The position numbers and the translations under genes are program-made. A stretch of 64,000 nucleotides of DNA, taken from contig JAUCEF010000002.1 of the NCBI GenBank assembly GCA_033558025.1, positions 1,488,001-1,552,000 of the forward strand. Reading direction: 5' to 3'. Numbering within the stretch: position 1 is the stretch's first letter; every line of letters begins with the position of its first letter. The DNA is from Phytophthora sp. 'mugwort'. Taxonomy: Eukaryota > Oomycota > Peronosporomycetes > Peronosporales > Peronosporaceae. Of this stretch, positions 52,709 to 63,292 are shown piece by piece. The notes beneath the pieces are model-generated. The model was given only the letters and a program-made list of their open reading frames with translations, was not told the DNA's origin and did not search any database.

Positions 52709-52860
52709 GATGTCCGGTCAGCCCTGAGAGGTCTGATTCGCGGAGGGGATCTTTCTCTCTTGGGGTTGCGCGTCAATGTAACAAGATGTCCGGTCAGCCC
52801 TGAGAGGTCTGGTTCGCGGAGGGGATCTTTCTCTCTTGGGGTTGCGCGTCAATGTAACAA
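52709..52860. repeat. Tandem duplication, 2 x 76 bp
   Basis: Two adjacent copies beginning GATGTCCGGTCAGCCCTGAG (52709 and 52785) differ at one base seen by eye. It lies in the 5' part of Helitron-1 and looks recent. Confidence 0.85.
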
Positions 52861-53279
52861 AATATTTCTGGTTTACCCTACGGGCGGCCAATATTCTCTT
52901 AAGTCTTGGTACGATTTATACATGGCGCGCGGGATCCACGCGTGTATAGAAGGCAATATCACACGATTTCCAATTGGCTATGTCTCCTGCCCAGGTTTCC
53001 CGGATCCGATAATTGGGATTAGGTTTACTCAGATGCAGGTTTCGTCTAGGTAATTTCAGGACGAGATATACCATCAAAATATTACACAGGTATCGGTGAC
53101 CTTGATACCTGTAAAAGTCATGTGAACGCAACATAAGCTAAAGTGACGAAGAGATTGTTTTGTCGGCATGCAGAATTGAAGCTGAACCAATCGTCTCTAC
53201 CAGGTATGGCAAAATATGGATACAGATATCACCCAGGTAAATGCCATGTATTAAACCATTATGCACCAAACCGCATCTA
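52861..53279. other. No motif recognised; probable 5' part of Helitron-1
   Basis: The minus-strand frame 52916-53134 has no known domain. The Helitron 5' terminus and the MULE-2 left end should lie near here, but I could not define either. Confidence 0.3.
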
Positions 53280-53856
53280 CCATGCTATGAGCTTCACATA
53301 CCAGCGACGCTTCACCTTCAAGCTTTCGTGCAGCATCTTCCAGCGCAGCTTGGTGATGCCAGCAGGGGACACGTCTGTTGGCGCATCACTGGACACAGCC
53401 TTCCAGAGGTGGAGGCATGCAAGTACACCACAGCTGTGGCTATCCCGCTGCCGAGGCCCTTCACGTTCACCTCGCTGTAGTTGTCCGGCACTGCGTAGAC
53501 CTTCTCCAACGCGATGGCCTTCAGACGTTTCATGTTCTTGTCCCCCCCCCATGCTGTCGTACAGCTGAATCGTTTTGAGCTCCCGTCGATCACAAGCCGA
53601 CCCAGTGAATTCCACTCAAGTTGATAGGCATCAAGACAAATTGTCGGGACGAAATACCTCCATGAATCTCCAATAGTTGTTTCTCCGCAACCAGCGATTC
53701 CTTCTTTGTAGGCTTCTTCAGCGGTTGCTTCTTCAGTGACGGCATCATCACCGTCGTATTGTTCTTGTAGGTCTTCAGAAACACCATGAAGGTGCGGATC
53801 GCGTTGTCATTCAACCACGTTAAGCCTCTGACGCAGTAGAGGTCAGACCTCGCCAA
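53280..53856 (-). pseudogene. MULE-2 Ulp1/SENP-like (C48) protease domain
   Basis: In order on the minus strand: TWLNDNAIRTFMVFLK (53770-53830), the WLxD entry motif; FVLMPINLSGIHWVGL (53590-53640), with the catalytic His; ELKTIQLYDSMGGG (53545-53580), with the catalytic Asp; and QRDSHSCGVLACLHLWKAV (53390-53450), with the catalytic Cys. A shift at about 53600 and another near 53520 separate them, but all catalytic residues are present. It is the better preserved counterpart of the MULE-1 remnant at 5.46-5.93 kb. Confidence 0.85.
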
Positions 53857-54022
53857 GTCAAAACCGAATCCAGATATGATCAGGTATGGCCAGGTTGCAG
53901 GAAGTCAGTCATCGTCATGCCTACTGCAGCATGTTCGTCCACAGCGTTCTGCACCTCCGTGTTGAGCCACGCGCACAGCGACACACCATAATGGCACGTA
54001 ATCTACAGGTTCCATAGCCACT

Positions 54023-55170
54023 TCATGCCTTCCAGCTGCTCTCTGCTGACGGAACAAATCTCTTCAATTGCGATAACGAATCCATCTGCCCCCCCCCGAC
54101 GTTATCGCCATCGATATCAAACTCGACCTCCTCCTCCTTTTCTCCACGTAACTTCTCGCGCAGCTGTTCAAGCACTTGATGAATCCTTGACTCGGGGAGC
54201 CGGTACCTAACGGTGTCTGCTACATACTCTGGGTCGAGTCGCCAAGCTAGAGGCTCTCCCGCGGTCTTTCCAAGCATCTGAAAGGTCGCAATGAATGATC
54301 CGACCTCGCTCAGGCCGGGTGTACCTCCTTCAAGGCTGCTACCACTTCGCACACGTCTCGGTCACGGAGCAGGCCACGCAGTTTCATTCCCTTGTTGTAT
54401 TCTTTGAGATCCGCCTTTGCTTTCGCCCGCTGTTCGTTGCGGTTCAGTCTGGGATGCCCGACCGACACACTGCTGCTATTTAACTTGATCCGAACGGGTG
54501 GAGCTTCTGTCCCGAGTGCAGGCTGAGTGAATGATAGCTGCGTGGTTGGGACGTCATCATCGATATCACCACTGCCACCCTCAGCACCGCTGGTATCACT
54601 GCTGTCACCACCGCGAGTTCCACCGTCAGTGCCACCCACTACTATCAGCACCGCTACCGCTGCCCAAACCGCTGGCACTGTCGCCATTGCCACACCCCAC
54701 CGCTGTCACCGCTGCCACCCCCTCGATCTTCGTCATGATTGGGGCCTTCATCGCTGGCTTCGTGCTGGGTCCGGTCTATAACGATCTGTCCTTGCCGAAG
54801 ATTATGCCACCAATTGTCGAATTGATCCATAGCCTTGTCGAACGTTTTATCGTCGAACCGGGCTAGCTCTCCACTAATACGTCCAAATGTTTGCTGTGCA
54901 AGCCGATTCTTTTCCTGCTCCGTTTTGGGGTTTGCAGGTTTGTCGCGCTTGAAAATCTTAGCAACGAACGGCTTCGCGACTTCGAACAGACCTTGTGTAG
55001 ACAGTCGACTCTGACCGTACCATCTAGAGGAAACAGAACGGCAAAACCCACAACATACAAAGGTTAGCGCCTTCATAAACTTGGGTAAGTGGCAGGCACC
55101 TGTCTGAAACCCGGAAAAACATGGGCATATCTGTATGCGATTGCAGCAAATAGAATGCAATCGCATACAG
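54023..55170 (-). pseudogene. MULE-2 linker region between SWIM finger and protease
   Basis: Frames read LFEVAKPFVAKIFKRDKPAN and ARFDDKTFDKAMDQFDNWWH (54800-54990), then Ser/Gly/Asp-rich low complexity. QPALGTEAPPVRIKLNSSSV, then VGHPRLNRNEQRAKAKADLK and KLRGLLRDRDVCEVVAALKE (54310-54560) follow, then a Glu-rich patch (54110-54160). The last blocks look like the conserved region that precedes Ulp1 domains in such proteins, though I cannot name a domain. Poly-C runs at 54091-54098 shift frames. Confidence 0.5.
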
Positions 55171-55185
55171 GTATGCCCATGTTTT
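55115..55185. repeat. Hairpin: 31 bp inverted repeat with ~9 bp loop
   Basis: AAAAACATGGGCATATCTGT... (55115-55145) and its reverse complement (55155-55185) pair with a single mismatch. The transcribed RNA of either strand would fold into a ~70 nt stem-loop. It lies inside the MULE-2 gene relic, where it adds no protein motif. Confidence 0.8.
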
Positions 55186-55199
55186 TACAGGTCAACACA

Positions 55200-57344
55200 C
55201 TTCCGCTTCTCTGCTTGAACACCATCGCGTGTCGACACGAATGCTTCATGGTGAGCGCCAAACTCGCAGTGGCATTCCTAACATTCCTTCTGCAGCATGT
55301 ACTCGTGATCACCCCCACGCACTGTGACGGTATCTCCGTTGTCGATGAAAGCGTACGTGCTCGCAAGTTTTGGGTCCATGGCGACATCGTACTGCGTCTT
55401 GATAGCGGCGGCCACCCATCGCGCCGTCATGCCAAGCACGGCGTTCATCTCCTATATATGTAGTGTCCCGGCGTCCCAGGCATCTGAATCTTCGCGTAAT
55501 ACTCTTCCTCTTTACGCCGCGTCAAAAAAGCCAGGACTGATTGTAGGCTCGAGTGCAGGGACAAATGGCCCTTCAAATGCTGATTCATTTGCTGAACAGG
55601 CTCTCGACACGGTTGTTTGTGTGGTTGTTGAAGTGAGGAAAATCAAAACGGTATACCATCACCTACATTTCCTTGCACTCATCCCAGTTCTTTTCGAAAT
55701 AATCCCACAGTTTCATGACGTTTTGCTCGCAATGACAGACTCTTGAACTCCGCCCGATGCGCTTCATAATCCACTTCAGTCCGAGCGTAGGTCATATTCG
55801 TGATCGAGTGCTTCAGTTGGGTCAGCACGCATGCCTCGTACGCCCCATAATTACTCGACGTCCGAATAGTATTTTGCAGCCATTTAATAACATGGAAATG
55901 GCATAGCAAGACACGGGACTCCGGCAGCTTCTGACGTATAACTTCCACCTCGCGCATGTCCTTATCCACAATCATGATCCGAACCATGAGCCAGTGCTCG
56001 TTAGCACGCTTGAAGTGGTCCAGACACTTGGCCATGTGCCAGTCAGCGTTCGTCTCCAGCAAAGAGTACTGAACTGGTTGCCCGTGGCCAAGCTGGTCCA
56101 TCGTAACCATGTATAGAAGCTGGTAATGTATCCAAGTAAACAGAACTGGTCAATACCTGGAAACCAAGGAGTTGTACCTGGAGACATGGTCCGCGCACAC
56201 TTACTTGTTTGTCTTGTGGATGCAGTCCATCTGAAGAACCTCGGTGAAACTGTCCGCCATAGAACGCATATGTCCCGTTGTGATGGAAATGACGCCAGTG
56301 TTCCCGCGACCACTTTGGTGAACAGACGCCACGTTCATTGGAGACTCCATATTAAAGTTGGCGATTGTCTCGGCGACGGCATCGTCGTTTGACAGTCGGG
56401 CACCTGTGCACGATCAAATTCACTCGTTAGAGAAGAACCGAATGCCTGAGTAAGAAACGACTTACCTGAATTTCGAATGCGAGCAACCAATTGTGGACGT
56501 CCTTCATCGTGATATGGTGGTCGGAGCTCTCGCGGATATACTCGTAAATACTCGACGCTCCTGCTTGCGCTTGCATCAGTAGCTGGACATCCGGCATTAA
56601 CGCTAACTGCGAAGATCCCTGGCGAATCCCTGGATAGTGCTGGTAGATTTCTGGCGAAACCTGGTGGTTGTGGACGTATTGTTCACGCTTAACTGCGATC
56701 TGCCACGAGCCCTCTTCCTTCTGCGTCACCGGGCCAGCATCTGGAAGGGGCATTCTGTCCGACGAAGGTTGTTCATCGTGCGCTTGCCTGATGATCTTTC
56801 GCGTGCAGGACACCCATGAGTACAGAAGTACTTGCGCTGGTACGGCTCCATACTCGTTGGTACGAGCGGAATCTCTCCCTCGAGCACCCCTTGGTACTGG
56901 ATCTGCTTTCTCAGCGTTGCATTGCGTCTCGCGCCGTTAATCACCTCCTTTACGACGAGCACTTGGCGCGCCTCCGCCATGTGCTGCTTCATCTCCAGTT
57001 CAAACTCGGCCTAGGTAATGTGCTGCTGTTGGAATGGTGGGACAGGGACAACAGGTCTTCATCCACCTCATCGACCGAGCGCTTCTTTTGCTGGCGTGGG
57101 GACGGCTGAGCACGAGCACCATCCAACGTTTCTTTCTTGTCCACTTCTTCATTGTCTTCTTCTTCAGCGTCGCCTTCTTCAGCGTTTTTTCTTCAGCGTT
57201 TTCTTCTTCAGCGTCGCCTTCTTCTGCATCTACTTCTTCTGCGCCTTCTTCTTCAGTGTCGTCTTGTTCAGCGTCTTTTTCTTCATCTCCCCCCGTGTCG
57301 TGACTGCTGGCGTCTCCTCTCATGGCATGCGGACCAAACGGCAT
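55200..57344 (-). pseudogene. MULE-2 transposase
   Basis: The N-terminus is acidic and Lys-rich (EEEGAEEVDAEEGDAEEENA). Next come YFCTHGCPARERSSGKR with RRTECPFQMLAR (56726-56850) and YVHNHQVSPEIYQHYPG (56630-56690), a FAR1/FLYWCH-like zinc-binding region. LQMDCIHKTNK (56205-56236) holds the first catalytic Asp. The open frame 55679-56110 reads MVTMDQLGHGQPVQYSLLET, then WLMVRIMIVDKDMREVEVIR (second Asp) and SRVLLCHFHVIKWLQ. After MTARWVAAAIKTQYDVAM the SWIM finger is ECHCEF and, in the next frame, LTMKHSCRHAMVF (55210-55290), with a stop inside. MULE transposases cut at long inverted ends and make ~9 bp duplications. Confidence 0.82.
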
Positions 57345-57654
57345 GGCACTTGCTTGTTCACGCTCCTCCCTCGCGCGCAGGGAAGAGCAGCGGCTCTCTC
57401 TGACCTAGTGCGAGCCTTTTGGACGGTCGCAAGGCGGGTCTTCTCCTTTTCTACGGCTTCATCCTTTCTCCCCCTCTTGTTCAGCGTCTGCTTCAGCCGT
57501 GTATCCATTTCTCTAGCGACATCGGATGAGCATTCGGCGCAGAACACGAGTCGACCAAAAACTTAGCGGGGACTTAACAGCAGGTTCGCCGTGAATTGTC
57601 GAGACCGTTGACGAGAGGTCAAGGCTGGAGATACGCTGGAAGGTGTAGCACCAG

Positions 57655-58260
57655 GCCTTCGAGCGAATATGGATGAAACAGCAGTGTTTTTTTAGATGAC
57701 GGCGACCACCACTATCAACGAAACTAACGCGAATACAGTTTGAATTCGTGGAAATGGCCCGAACTCGCGGAGCCTTACTGCATGCGTTGCATGTGCCGAG
57801 GATGACATTAAACTTCCTCTATTTTAGTCTTCAAAGGAAAACCAGGGGCTATCATTAAGAACATCTTAGACGAATTGTTACCACCTGGCGTATATGGCTG
57901 CTGCCGGGATAAAGGCTGGATGGACGAGCGGGGGTGCCAACTGTGGTTGAAAAAATTTGAAAATCATACGTAGCTTCCCACCCCACGTCGTTCCTGATGT
58001 TAGATGAATTTAAGTGTCATACACAAGCCTGCTTCACTACGGCTTTAAATGACGTTGGCACCGACGTAGATATTATCCCTGGTGGCTACACATCTGTTCT
58101 TCAACCATGTGATGTTGGGGTCATAAACCGTTGAAAGACAAGCTGCGGTCTCTGTATAACGAGTGAGCACTGGATAAAATAGGCAACTGAGGTGCCAACG
58201 AAACAGTCCCAGTACCTGTCGAGAGGACGTTGTGCCTAGGATGGTAAAGGCATGGGTATC
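57655..58260 (+). pseudogene. pogo-4 transposase fragment (DDE_1)
   Basis: ATGGATGAAACAGCAGTG encodes MDETAVFF with the first acidic catalytic site (57670), then TTINETNANTV, NSRSLTACVACAEDD and, in the next frame, KGKPGAIIKNILDELL with GCCRDKGWMDERGCQLWLKK (57835-57950). MLDEFKCHTQACFTTA holds the second Asp (57999-58045), followed by DIIPGGYTSVLQPCDVG (58070-58115) and PLKDKLRSLYNE (58130-58165). Several stops and shifts. It belongs to the pogo/jerky type and is again distinct from pogo-1 and pogo-2. Confidence 0.75.
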
Positions 58261-59391
58261 GATTTCTGAAAAATACTATTCGAGATACTTTTACTGCAAT
58301 TGGAAATGGCGTTGGTGAAACAGAAGATAAACATAATCGGGAGCTTCCGAGTTCAGATGAGTGCTGCTACACACGAATACGAGGAAGAAGCGACGGGGAA
58401 GAGGTAGTAGAGCTTGAAAATTTAATTATTAGAGTTAGTGTCAAATTTGTTCTTCAACGTCACTCAGCTTTAAGCAGCGAATGATGCCTCTGTTACGCTC
58501 GGAACACCGCCTTTTTTGCGAGTTACCAGACCTACGAAGGTCCTCAACAGTAGTTGCCATCTTGTTTGATACTTGTCTCGCATTCGGAGCAATCGCCGTG
58601 GTAGGAAGACAACATGGCACGTTCGAGAACCAGACCGCAGTACATACGCCTTCACAACAATATTTAGGTCTCCAGCTAGATCTCCATCCTCAACGCATGT
58701 CACCTCCGCTCTAAGGACAAGGACGTCGTCAATTTTTAAGTGCTTGCCACATATTTCATGCGGGGCGCAGCTCCTCCCACCCCTCCTTCGTCACAGCCAA
58801 CGTCGACACCTGCTATCATATATTGCTGCCTAATAACCCAGAGCCACTGAGAGAGTGAGATTTAGCCCAGCGACACTGCAATCTTGATCTTCTTTTCGCA
58901 GCGTACCATCGCGTTTTGCTCTCAACTCCGTTCTCCCTTGCTCGCGCACGCTATTAGGCATTATTGGTTTAACGGGGATAGCTCTTCGATGTAGCCCCCT
59001 CAAAAATGGCCCATCACTGAATATAGGAAATCCGAAGGGTGGCGATAGCTCATCGATGAAAAATAGAGGATAGGTTATCGATGAATTCGGTAGGCCATCA
59101 AGTCAAAAAATAATATGGCGAATCGAATGGAAAAAGAAAACAACGCCTAGCCGAAATGAACGTCTTCAGGCTCCGACAAAATAGCCAAGTACTCCGGAAA
59201 ATTTCAAGAACCCTGGCAAAATTTTCTAAGTTCAACTTGCACTGTGTGAGAGCCGTCAGGCAAATGGAGGACAAGAAACAAATCAAGTGCTCTCGAGAAG
59301 CCATGCTCCAGTACGGCATGTCATCGTCAATGCAATGTACAATTATGTTGAGGACACGAGCCGGCCGTAATAATCACTGCAATGCCTAAGA
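58261..59391. other. No gene recognised
   Basis: The first ~130 bases may be the pogo-4 tail (AWVSISEKYYSRYFYCNWKW-like frame). Near 58978-59090 the phrase GATAGCTC-TCGATG occurs twice. Frames at 59098-59389 have no motif. Confidence 0.35.
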
Positions 59392-60285
59392 TCACAATAA
59401 TAATAATTCCAGTAATACAGTAATATTTGATGCATGATCCATTAGGCGCACCAATTTCTTACTCTTCCTTGCTAGCTCCTCGGTAACTCCCAGGAGCGTT
59501 GCACTGTTCCAGAGCTCTCCATTGCCTCCAAGAAACATAATTGTTTCGAAGTTTAACGGCAATGTAGACGCACGAAGCAACGTCAGCACCAAGTTGCTCG
59601 TCGAAAACAGTCGCTCACACGTGTTGCTTGTCGGTGATGCGACATGAAACAACGGATCGTACCGTAGGGGACCACTGCCCGATCGACGAGGTTTCTTCGC
59701 ACGGCACAGGGTTGCAGATGCGAAGTCATGGTCAGCGTCCACTGCCCCCTGCGACTGAGTCGGCGGTATTGCGAAAGACGCCACCGCCTCCTGCCCTTCC
59801 GTCGAGAGGGGGACATCATTCTGGATCCTGCGAGCGCGTTCTCGAATAGCGCGGAATAGATAATAGGAGCGGTAGGAAGTAGATACCGGCCCCTTATTGG
59901 GTACCTTTCGACACACGCGTCGAAAGAAGGCGGACTTCCGCAAGTGTGCGGTCCTCCGCCTGCATTTCACGCAGACGCTATCCAACGCCTGTAGCTCATT
60001 AAGGAGCGTGACGACACAGCGATGGGCGTGCCCACGAGTCACGAGCTCTTCCACGGCACCGATCGTGAGTATGAAGTCTCGTATTTCGACGTAGCTCTCT
60101 ATCATAGCGAAGCGAGACGACCACCGAGTCGCGTTGGACTTTATTGGCTTGAAATCCGTGACGCGGCCGAGCTCGGCCGCGTTGTTGACATGGCGCAACT
60201 GGAACATCAGATCCTGAGTCAGGTCAATCTCAGCCGCGAAGTGAGAGAAGGGGAGGCGAAAGATTCTAACTGGGCCAAGAATTGA
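59392..60285 (-). pseudogene. hAT transposase, C-terminal part
   Basis: A 271-codon open frame (59392-60207) with KSNATRWSSRFAMIESYVEI near its start, matching the hAT segment TRWSS.f.Mi.ry, and a C-terminal dimerisation domain: HVASPTSNTCERLFSTSNLV and NFETIMFLGGNGELWN. The stretch above 60207 (to about 60285) continues the same protein: HFAAEIDLTQDLMFQLRHV. The RNase H-like catalytic Asp residues and the BED finger would lie upstream and are missing, so this is a fragment with an open frame by luck or recent truncation. hAT elements make 8 bp duplications. Confidence 0.78.
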
Positions 60286-60399
60286 GTGATCATGAAGAGT
60301 CCGTACTTTACCTAAAAATGCAATAGTATTATCTAGTATTGTGTATTATACTGCTTGTTGGAACACCAATAAATAATAACTCCCTCAATATAACTAACA

Positions 60400-60974
60400 C
60401 TAGTAACATTTTATTATTTTGACCAACAAAGAGCTCCACCCCCAACAACGTAAAACCGAATTCCATACTTTCCGGTTTAGACGGCATGAATGTCTTTGCC
60501 TGTGTTCGCGCTTTCGTCCGTACAATCATTTCGTCTATATTACTAACCCCAATAGGCACAGCTAACTCAGCAGACTTCTTATGAATATGTTCCATCGCAC
60601 CACGGCATATCCAGAGAGGATCGCGATCTTTGACGAAAGCAGGATGCTCTGGGGGATGAAGCGCGAGCCCACAACGAATTTGCTGAAACCTGTTCCTTGA
60701 CATCGTCTCGATAATAGCGCTCTGTCCAAGAAAACGGCGATCGGGCAAGAACTCTGCAATCTCATTCATCGGGCACACGCTCATTCCAATTTCAAGACCT
60801 AAATAAGCGTTGAACTCGCTCTCGGAAATTGTTGCATGTCCTGTCGTAGCTAACACATCTGATGTCCACTTCCTCGGACGCTCCTTGGCCACAGCCGAAA
60901 AAAAAGAGAGAGAAAACGCCATATTCAGCCTTCTTGTCGTAGCTTTTAGTCACTTGGTCATACAATCGCCACAT
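60400..60974 (-). pseudogene. piggyBac-3 transposase, N-terminal half
   Basis: The minus-strand frame 60329-60922 reads FNAYLGLEIGMSVCPMNEIA, then SRNRFQQIRCGLALHPPEHP, the usual srfrfe.i...lhf block. CRGAMEHIHKKSAELAVPIG is followed by SNIDEMIVRTKARTQAKTFM with the catalytic DE and PSKPESMEFGFTLLGVELF. The protein then runs into unrelated sequence, so the C-terminal half is absent. Above 60922 the sequence RLYDQVTKSYDKKAEYG may be the upstream part in another frame. Confidence 0.75.
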
Positions 60975-62848
60975 GAAGACTGCTTCGAACTTGCAGCGAA
61001 GCTATATACTGCTCGCCTATGCTGCGCGCTTCCGTGGCGCCATCCGAGTTTGCTGGCAGCGCAATACTTGCGCTCCCAGTCATCCCTCGTGGCCACTCGG
61101 ACTCCTCGACATCGTCATCATGTACACGCCCTCCTCGTGCTTCTGACAGTTTGTCATCGGACGCGCGCTGGCTCGTTGCTTTTCTACCACCAAATCCCCG
61201 GTCAATTTTCGAGATGAGCGTCGATGCTCATTGCGTGCGTTTTTCAATGTGAAGAAGGGGGAACCTCTAACGATCTTATATCGATAGTCTGAACCCATAA
61301 CATAGCGCTACGAGATGCTCTGGTTGAGGTCTGTGCGGACCTCTAGTGACTTCAAACGACCGCTGGGTGATGATTTTGGCCAATGACGTCAGTATGTTTT
61401 ATCTAGTAGAGGTTCCAGGAGACCTCTACAAGTCATGGTTTCTAAGGGTTAAAAGGTGTCATGTTTTCCGTTTGTTCAGCACACTCATTGGTCTGCAGGA
61501 ACCGGTAGACGCAGCTCTGCGTGTAGGGGGTACCTCCTATTTGGACTGAATCTACCGCTCGCGATATGGCGACATGGATCGCTGTTGCCCCTCTCTCTTT
61601 GGGACTTTATCGGTCAGCTCGTTAGTTGTCCTTGATCGTCCGTTCGGTCGTCATTCAAATTATATTGGAACTCTCCGTTTCGGCGGGTGTGACTTCACTT
61701 TTCTGGTAGTCGTGCTTGTGGATCCCACTTCCATCACATGCTGGCATGTCGTTCCGGCTGGTGATCCTTCTGTTGTTCGTGCCGTGGCATGCTCTCACCT
61801 CGTACTAACTTTTCTGCACTTTTCGTTAGAAATCTTGCGAAATTGGTGTGACGGCTCCGCGATAGCGAGCGGCCCCTTCGATGAACTTTAGATAGCGTTG
61901 ATCTCTTGTCCATTCTGCTCGCCACCGATACGCTAGCGTTTAATAGGTGCACCTTCAGTTGTGGGCAGGGTTCGGAACAATGCAATATGATACGGATTGG
62001 ACCTGGAATCCAAGCCAATCAATAATTGGGCATATTGATCATTGGAAAACCAGTAACACTGAGACATGGTGTATGATGCGTAGCGTAGTTTCTCGGATGG
62101 GCTTTTGACCGAATTAGAGGTTGGCGATGCCTGCAATGGGCTCAGGAGAGGGAGTTACATCGAGAACCCTCTCACAGCGTGCCCAGACTTCAACGAATAT
62201 GCACTCGACATTAGACGGCACATGAAGTGATCCTCGCCGTCCGGGGATGAAGAGGGCCCTGACGATGCGGTGGTTGACGATGCGGTCGGACATCTAGCTT
62301 GATAAGGTTGGCAAGAAATGAAGAATGAAAATAGCGGCTTCATTTCAGTCGTCCCCACAACGTGGTATGCTGTTCTCTTCACCACCAATAAATCTACTTC
62401 GAAGTAAGTGGATAGAATTGTGTGGATGTTGATGTTCGAAATATATTGGCTGCTATTGGGGGGGGGTCAATCGGTAACTGCAATTACTGTATTGCCAATT
62501 ACCGATTACGGTATTGGAAAATTCCAAACCTTGGTTGTGGGCGATGCAAACTCGACGAACGGCGCCCCAGTATGTACAGCGTAGAGATAGGTAACGATGA
62601 TTGATGATGTCTTCCTCTTGCCGCTTTTGCTATTATCGCGCTTTATTCTGGAATAGGTTAAGATGACAGTGAGGAAATGGCGGAGTTTTAGCACTCAAGA
62701 AACGGAGGTAGCGGGATTTTGGACGGGTCAGATGCTTGACGAGCTTTCGCTTGACGACCGGCACCGATCTCGGCCGCTTCGACGGCTGTTCATAGCTTCT
62801 GCTTCCACTTCCGCTGCATCCGCCGGCACCAAATCCTTGAGGGCAACG
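60975..62848. other. No gene recognised; one hairpin
   Basis: A perfect 9 bp inverted repeat AATCGGTAA...TTACCGATT lies at about 62469-62508, beside a G run (62459-62467). Frames up to 105 codons show no motifs. Confidence 0.35.
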
Positions 62849-63292
62849 TCAGATGGGTGCATCTGAGGTTGGTACCTCATAGCGCATAGAAGTTGGACGG
62901 TGTCTTGCGCCACTTTTCGAGTGCCGGGTTGAGTCGGTCGACACTATTAACGCGCTTCTGAGGTCCATGAAGACGCTTTCCGAACCAACCACCTTTACCT
63001 CAAAGCACTGCATGCGATTGCTCTTCGTCATCATGGGTTCTATGCACCGGCGAAGAAATCTGTTGGCAGCCGGAGTATCTGGCCGGTTGCCAACCGACCG
63101 AGAAGGCGACGTCGCCGACGGTCGCGAATGACCGGACCCGTGATTGTCACTGTCGTGGACTGGATTGGGGCCAGCCACGTCGTCTAACGCTTCGGTGAGG
63201 TTACGTGCGATCGCCCCCCCCCCACACACATTTCGACCTACAGACACTGCAGCGGCTTCTAAAAGTTCGCACATCACTGCCTTCTCTTCCAC
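62849..63292 (-). CDS. Unidentified 147-codon frame
   Basis: It begins MEEKAVMCELLEAAAVSVGR and has a Ser/Pro-rich middle and RRCIEPMMTKSNRMQCFEVK further on. A homopolymer C run (63211-63220) lies inside it, as in several decayed frames here. I do not recognise a domain. It may be part of another Myb-like or gag-like relic, or chance. Confidence 0.2.
   Translation of the reverse strand: MEEKAVMCELLEAAAVSVGRNVCGGGAIARNLTEALDDVAGPNPVHDSDNHGSGHSRPSATSPSRSVGNRPDTPAANRFLRRCIEPMMTKSNRMQCFEVKVVGSESVFMDLRSALIVSTDSTRHSKSGARHRPTSMRYEVPTSDAPI

Larger units (their letters stand above)
42282..53110 (-). mobile_element. Helitron-1 (Rep/helicase), split by a Gypsy insertion
   Basis: On the minus strand the Rep part lies at 52255-52700 and the rest, with the PIF1-like helicase, at 42400-45001; the Gypsy element (45007-52254) sits between. 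Its 3' end is a CGCCG/CGGCG hairpin (42291-42309) followed by CTAG (42282-42285) and T. The 5' end (TC) was not located, so 53110 is a guess at the upper limit. Helitrons move by rolling-circle replication using a single Rep-helicase protein. Confidence 0.75.
53280..57350 (-). mobile_element. MULE-2, Mutator-like element with C-terminal Ulp1 domain
   Basis: One minus-strand gene relic reads acidic leader (57000-57344), DNA-binding region (56427-56992), MULE catalytic core (55679-56310), SWIM finger (about 55210-55300), a linker (54023-55170) and a Ulp1 protease (53280-53856). Terminal inverted repeats were not found, so the ends follow the coding limits. Confidence 0.78.

Noticed and set aside
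57034..57566. Long plus-strand frame rich in Phe, Ser and Leu (57018-57566, 182 codons)
   Set aside because: It is the antisense shadow of the Glu/Lys-rich MULE-2 leader; repeated TTC/CTT triplets come from GAA/AAG on the coding strand.
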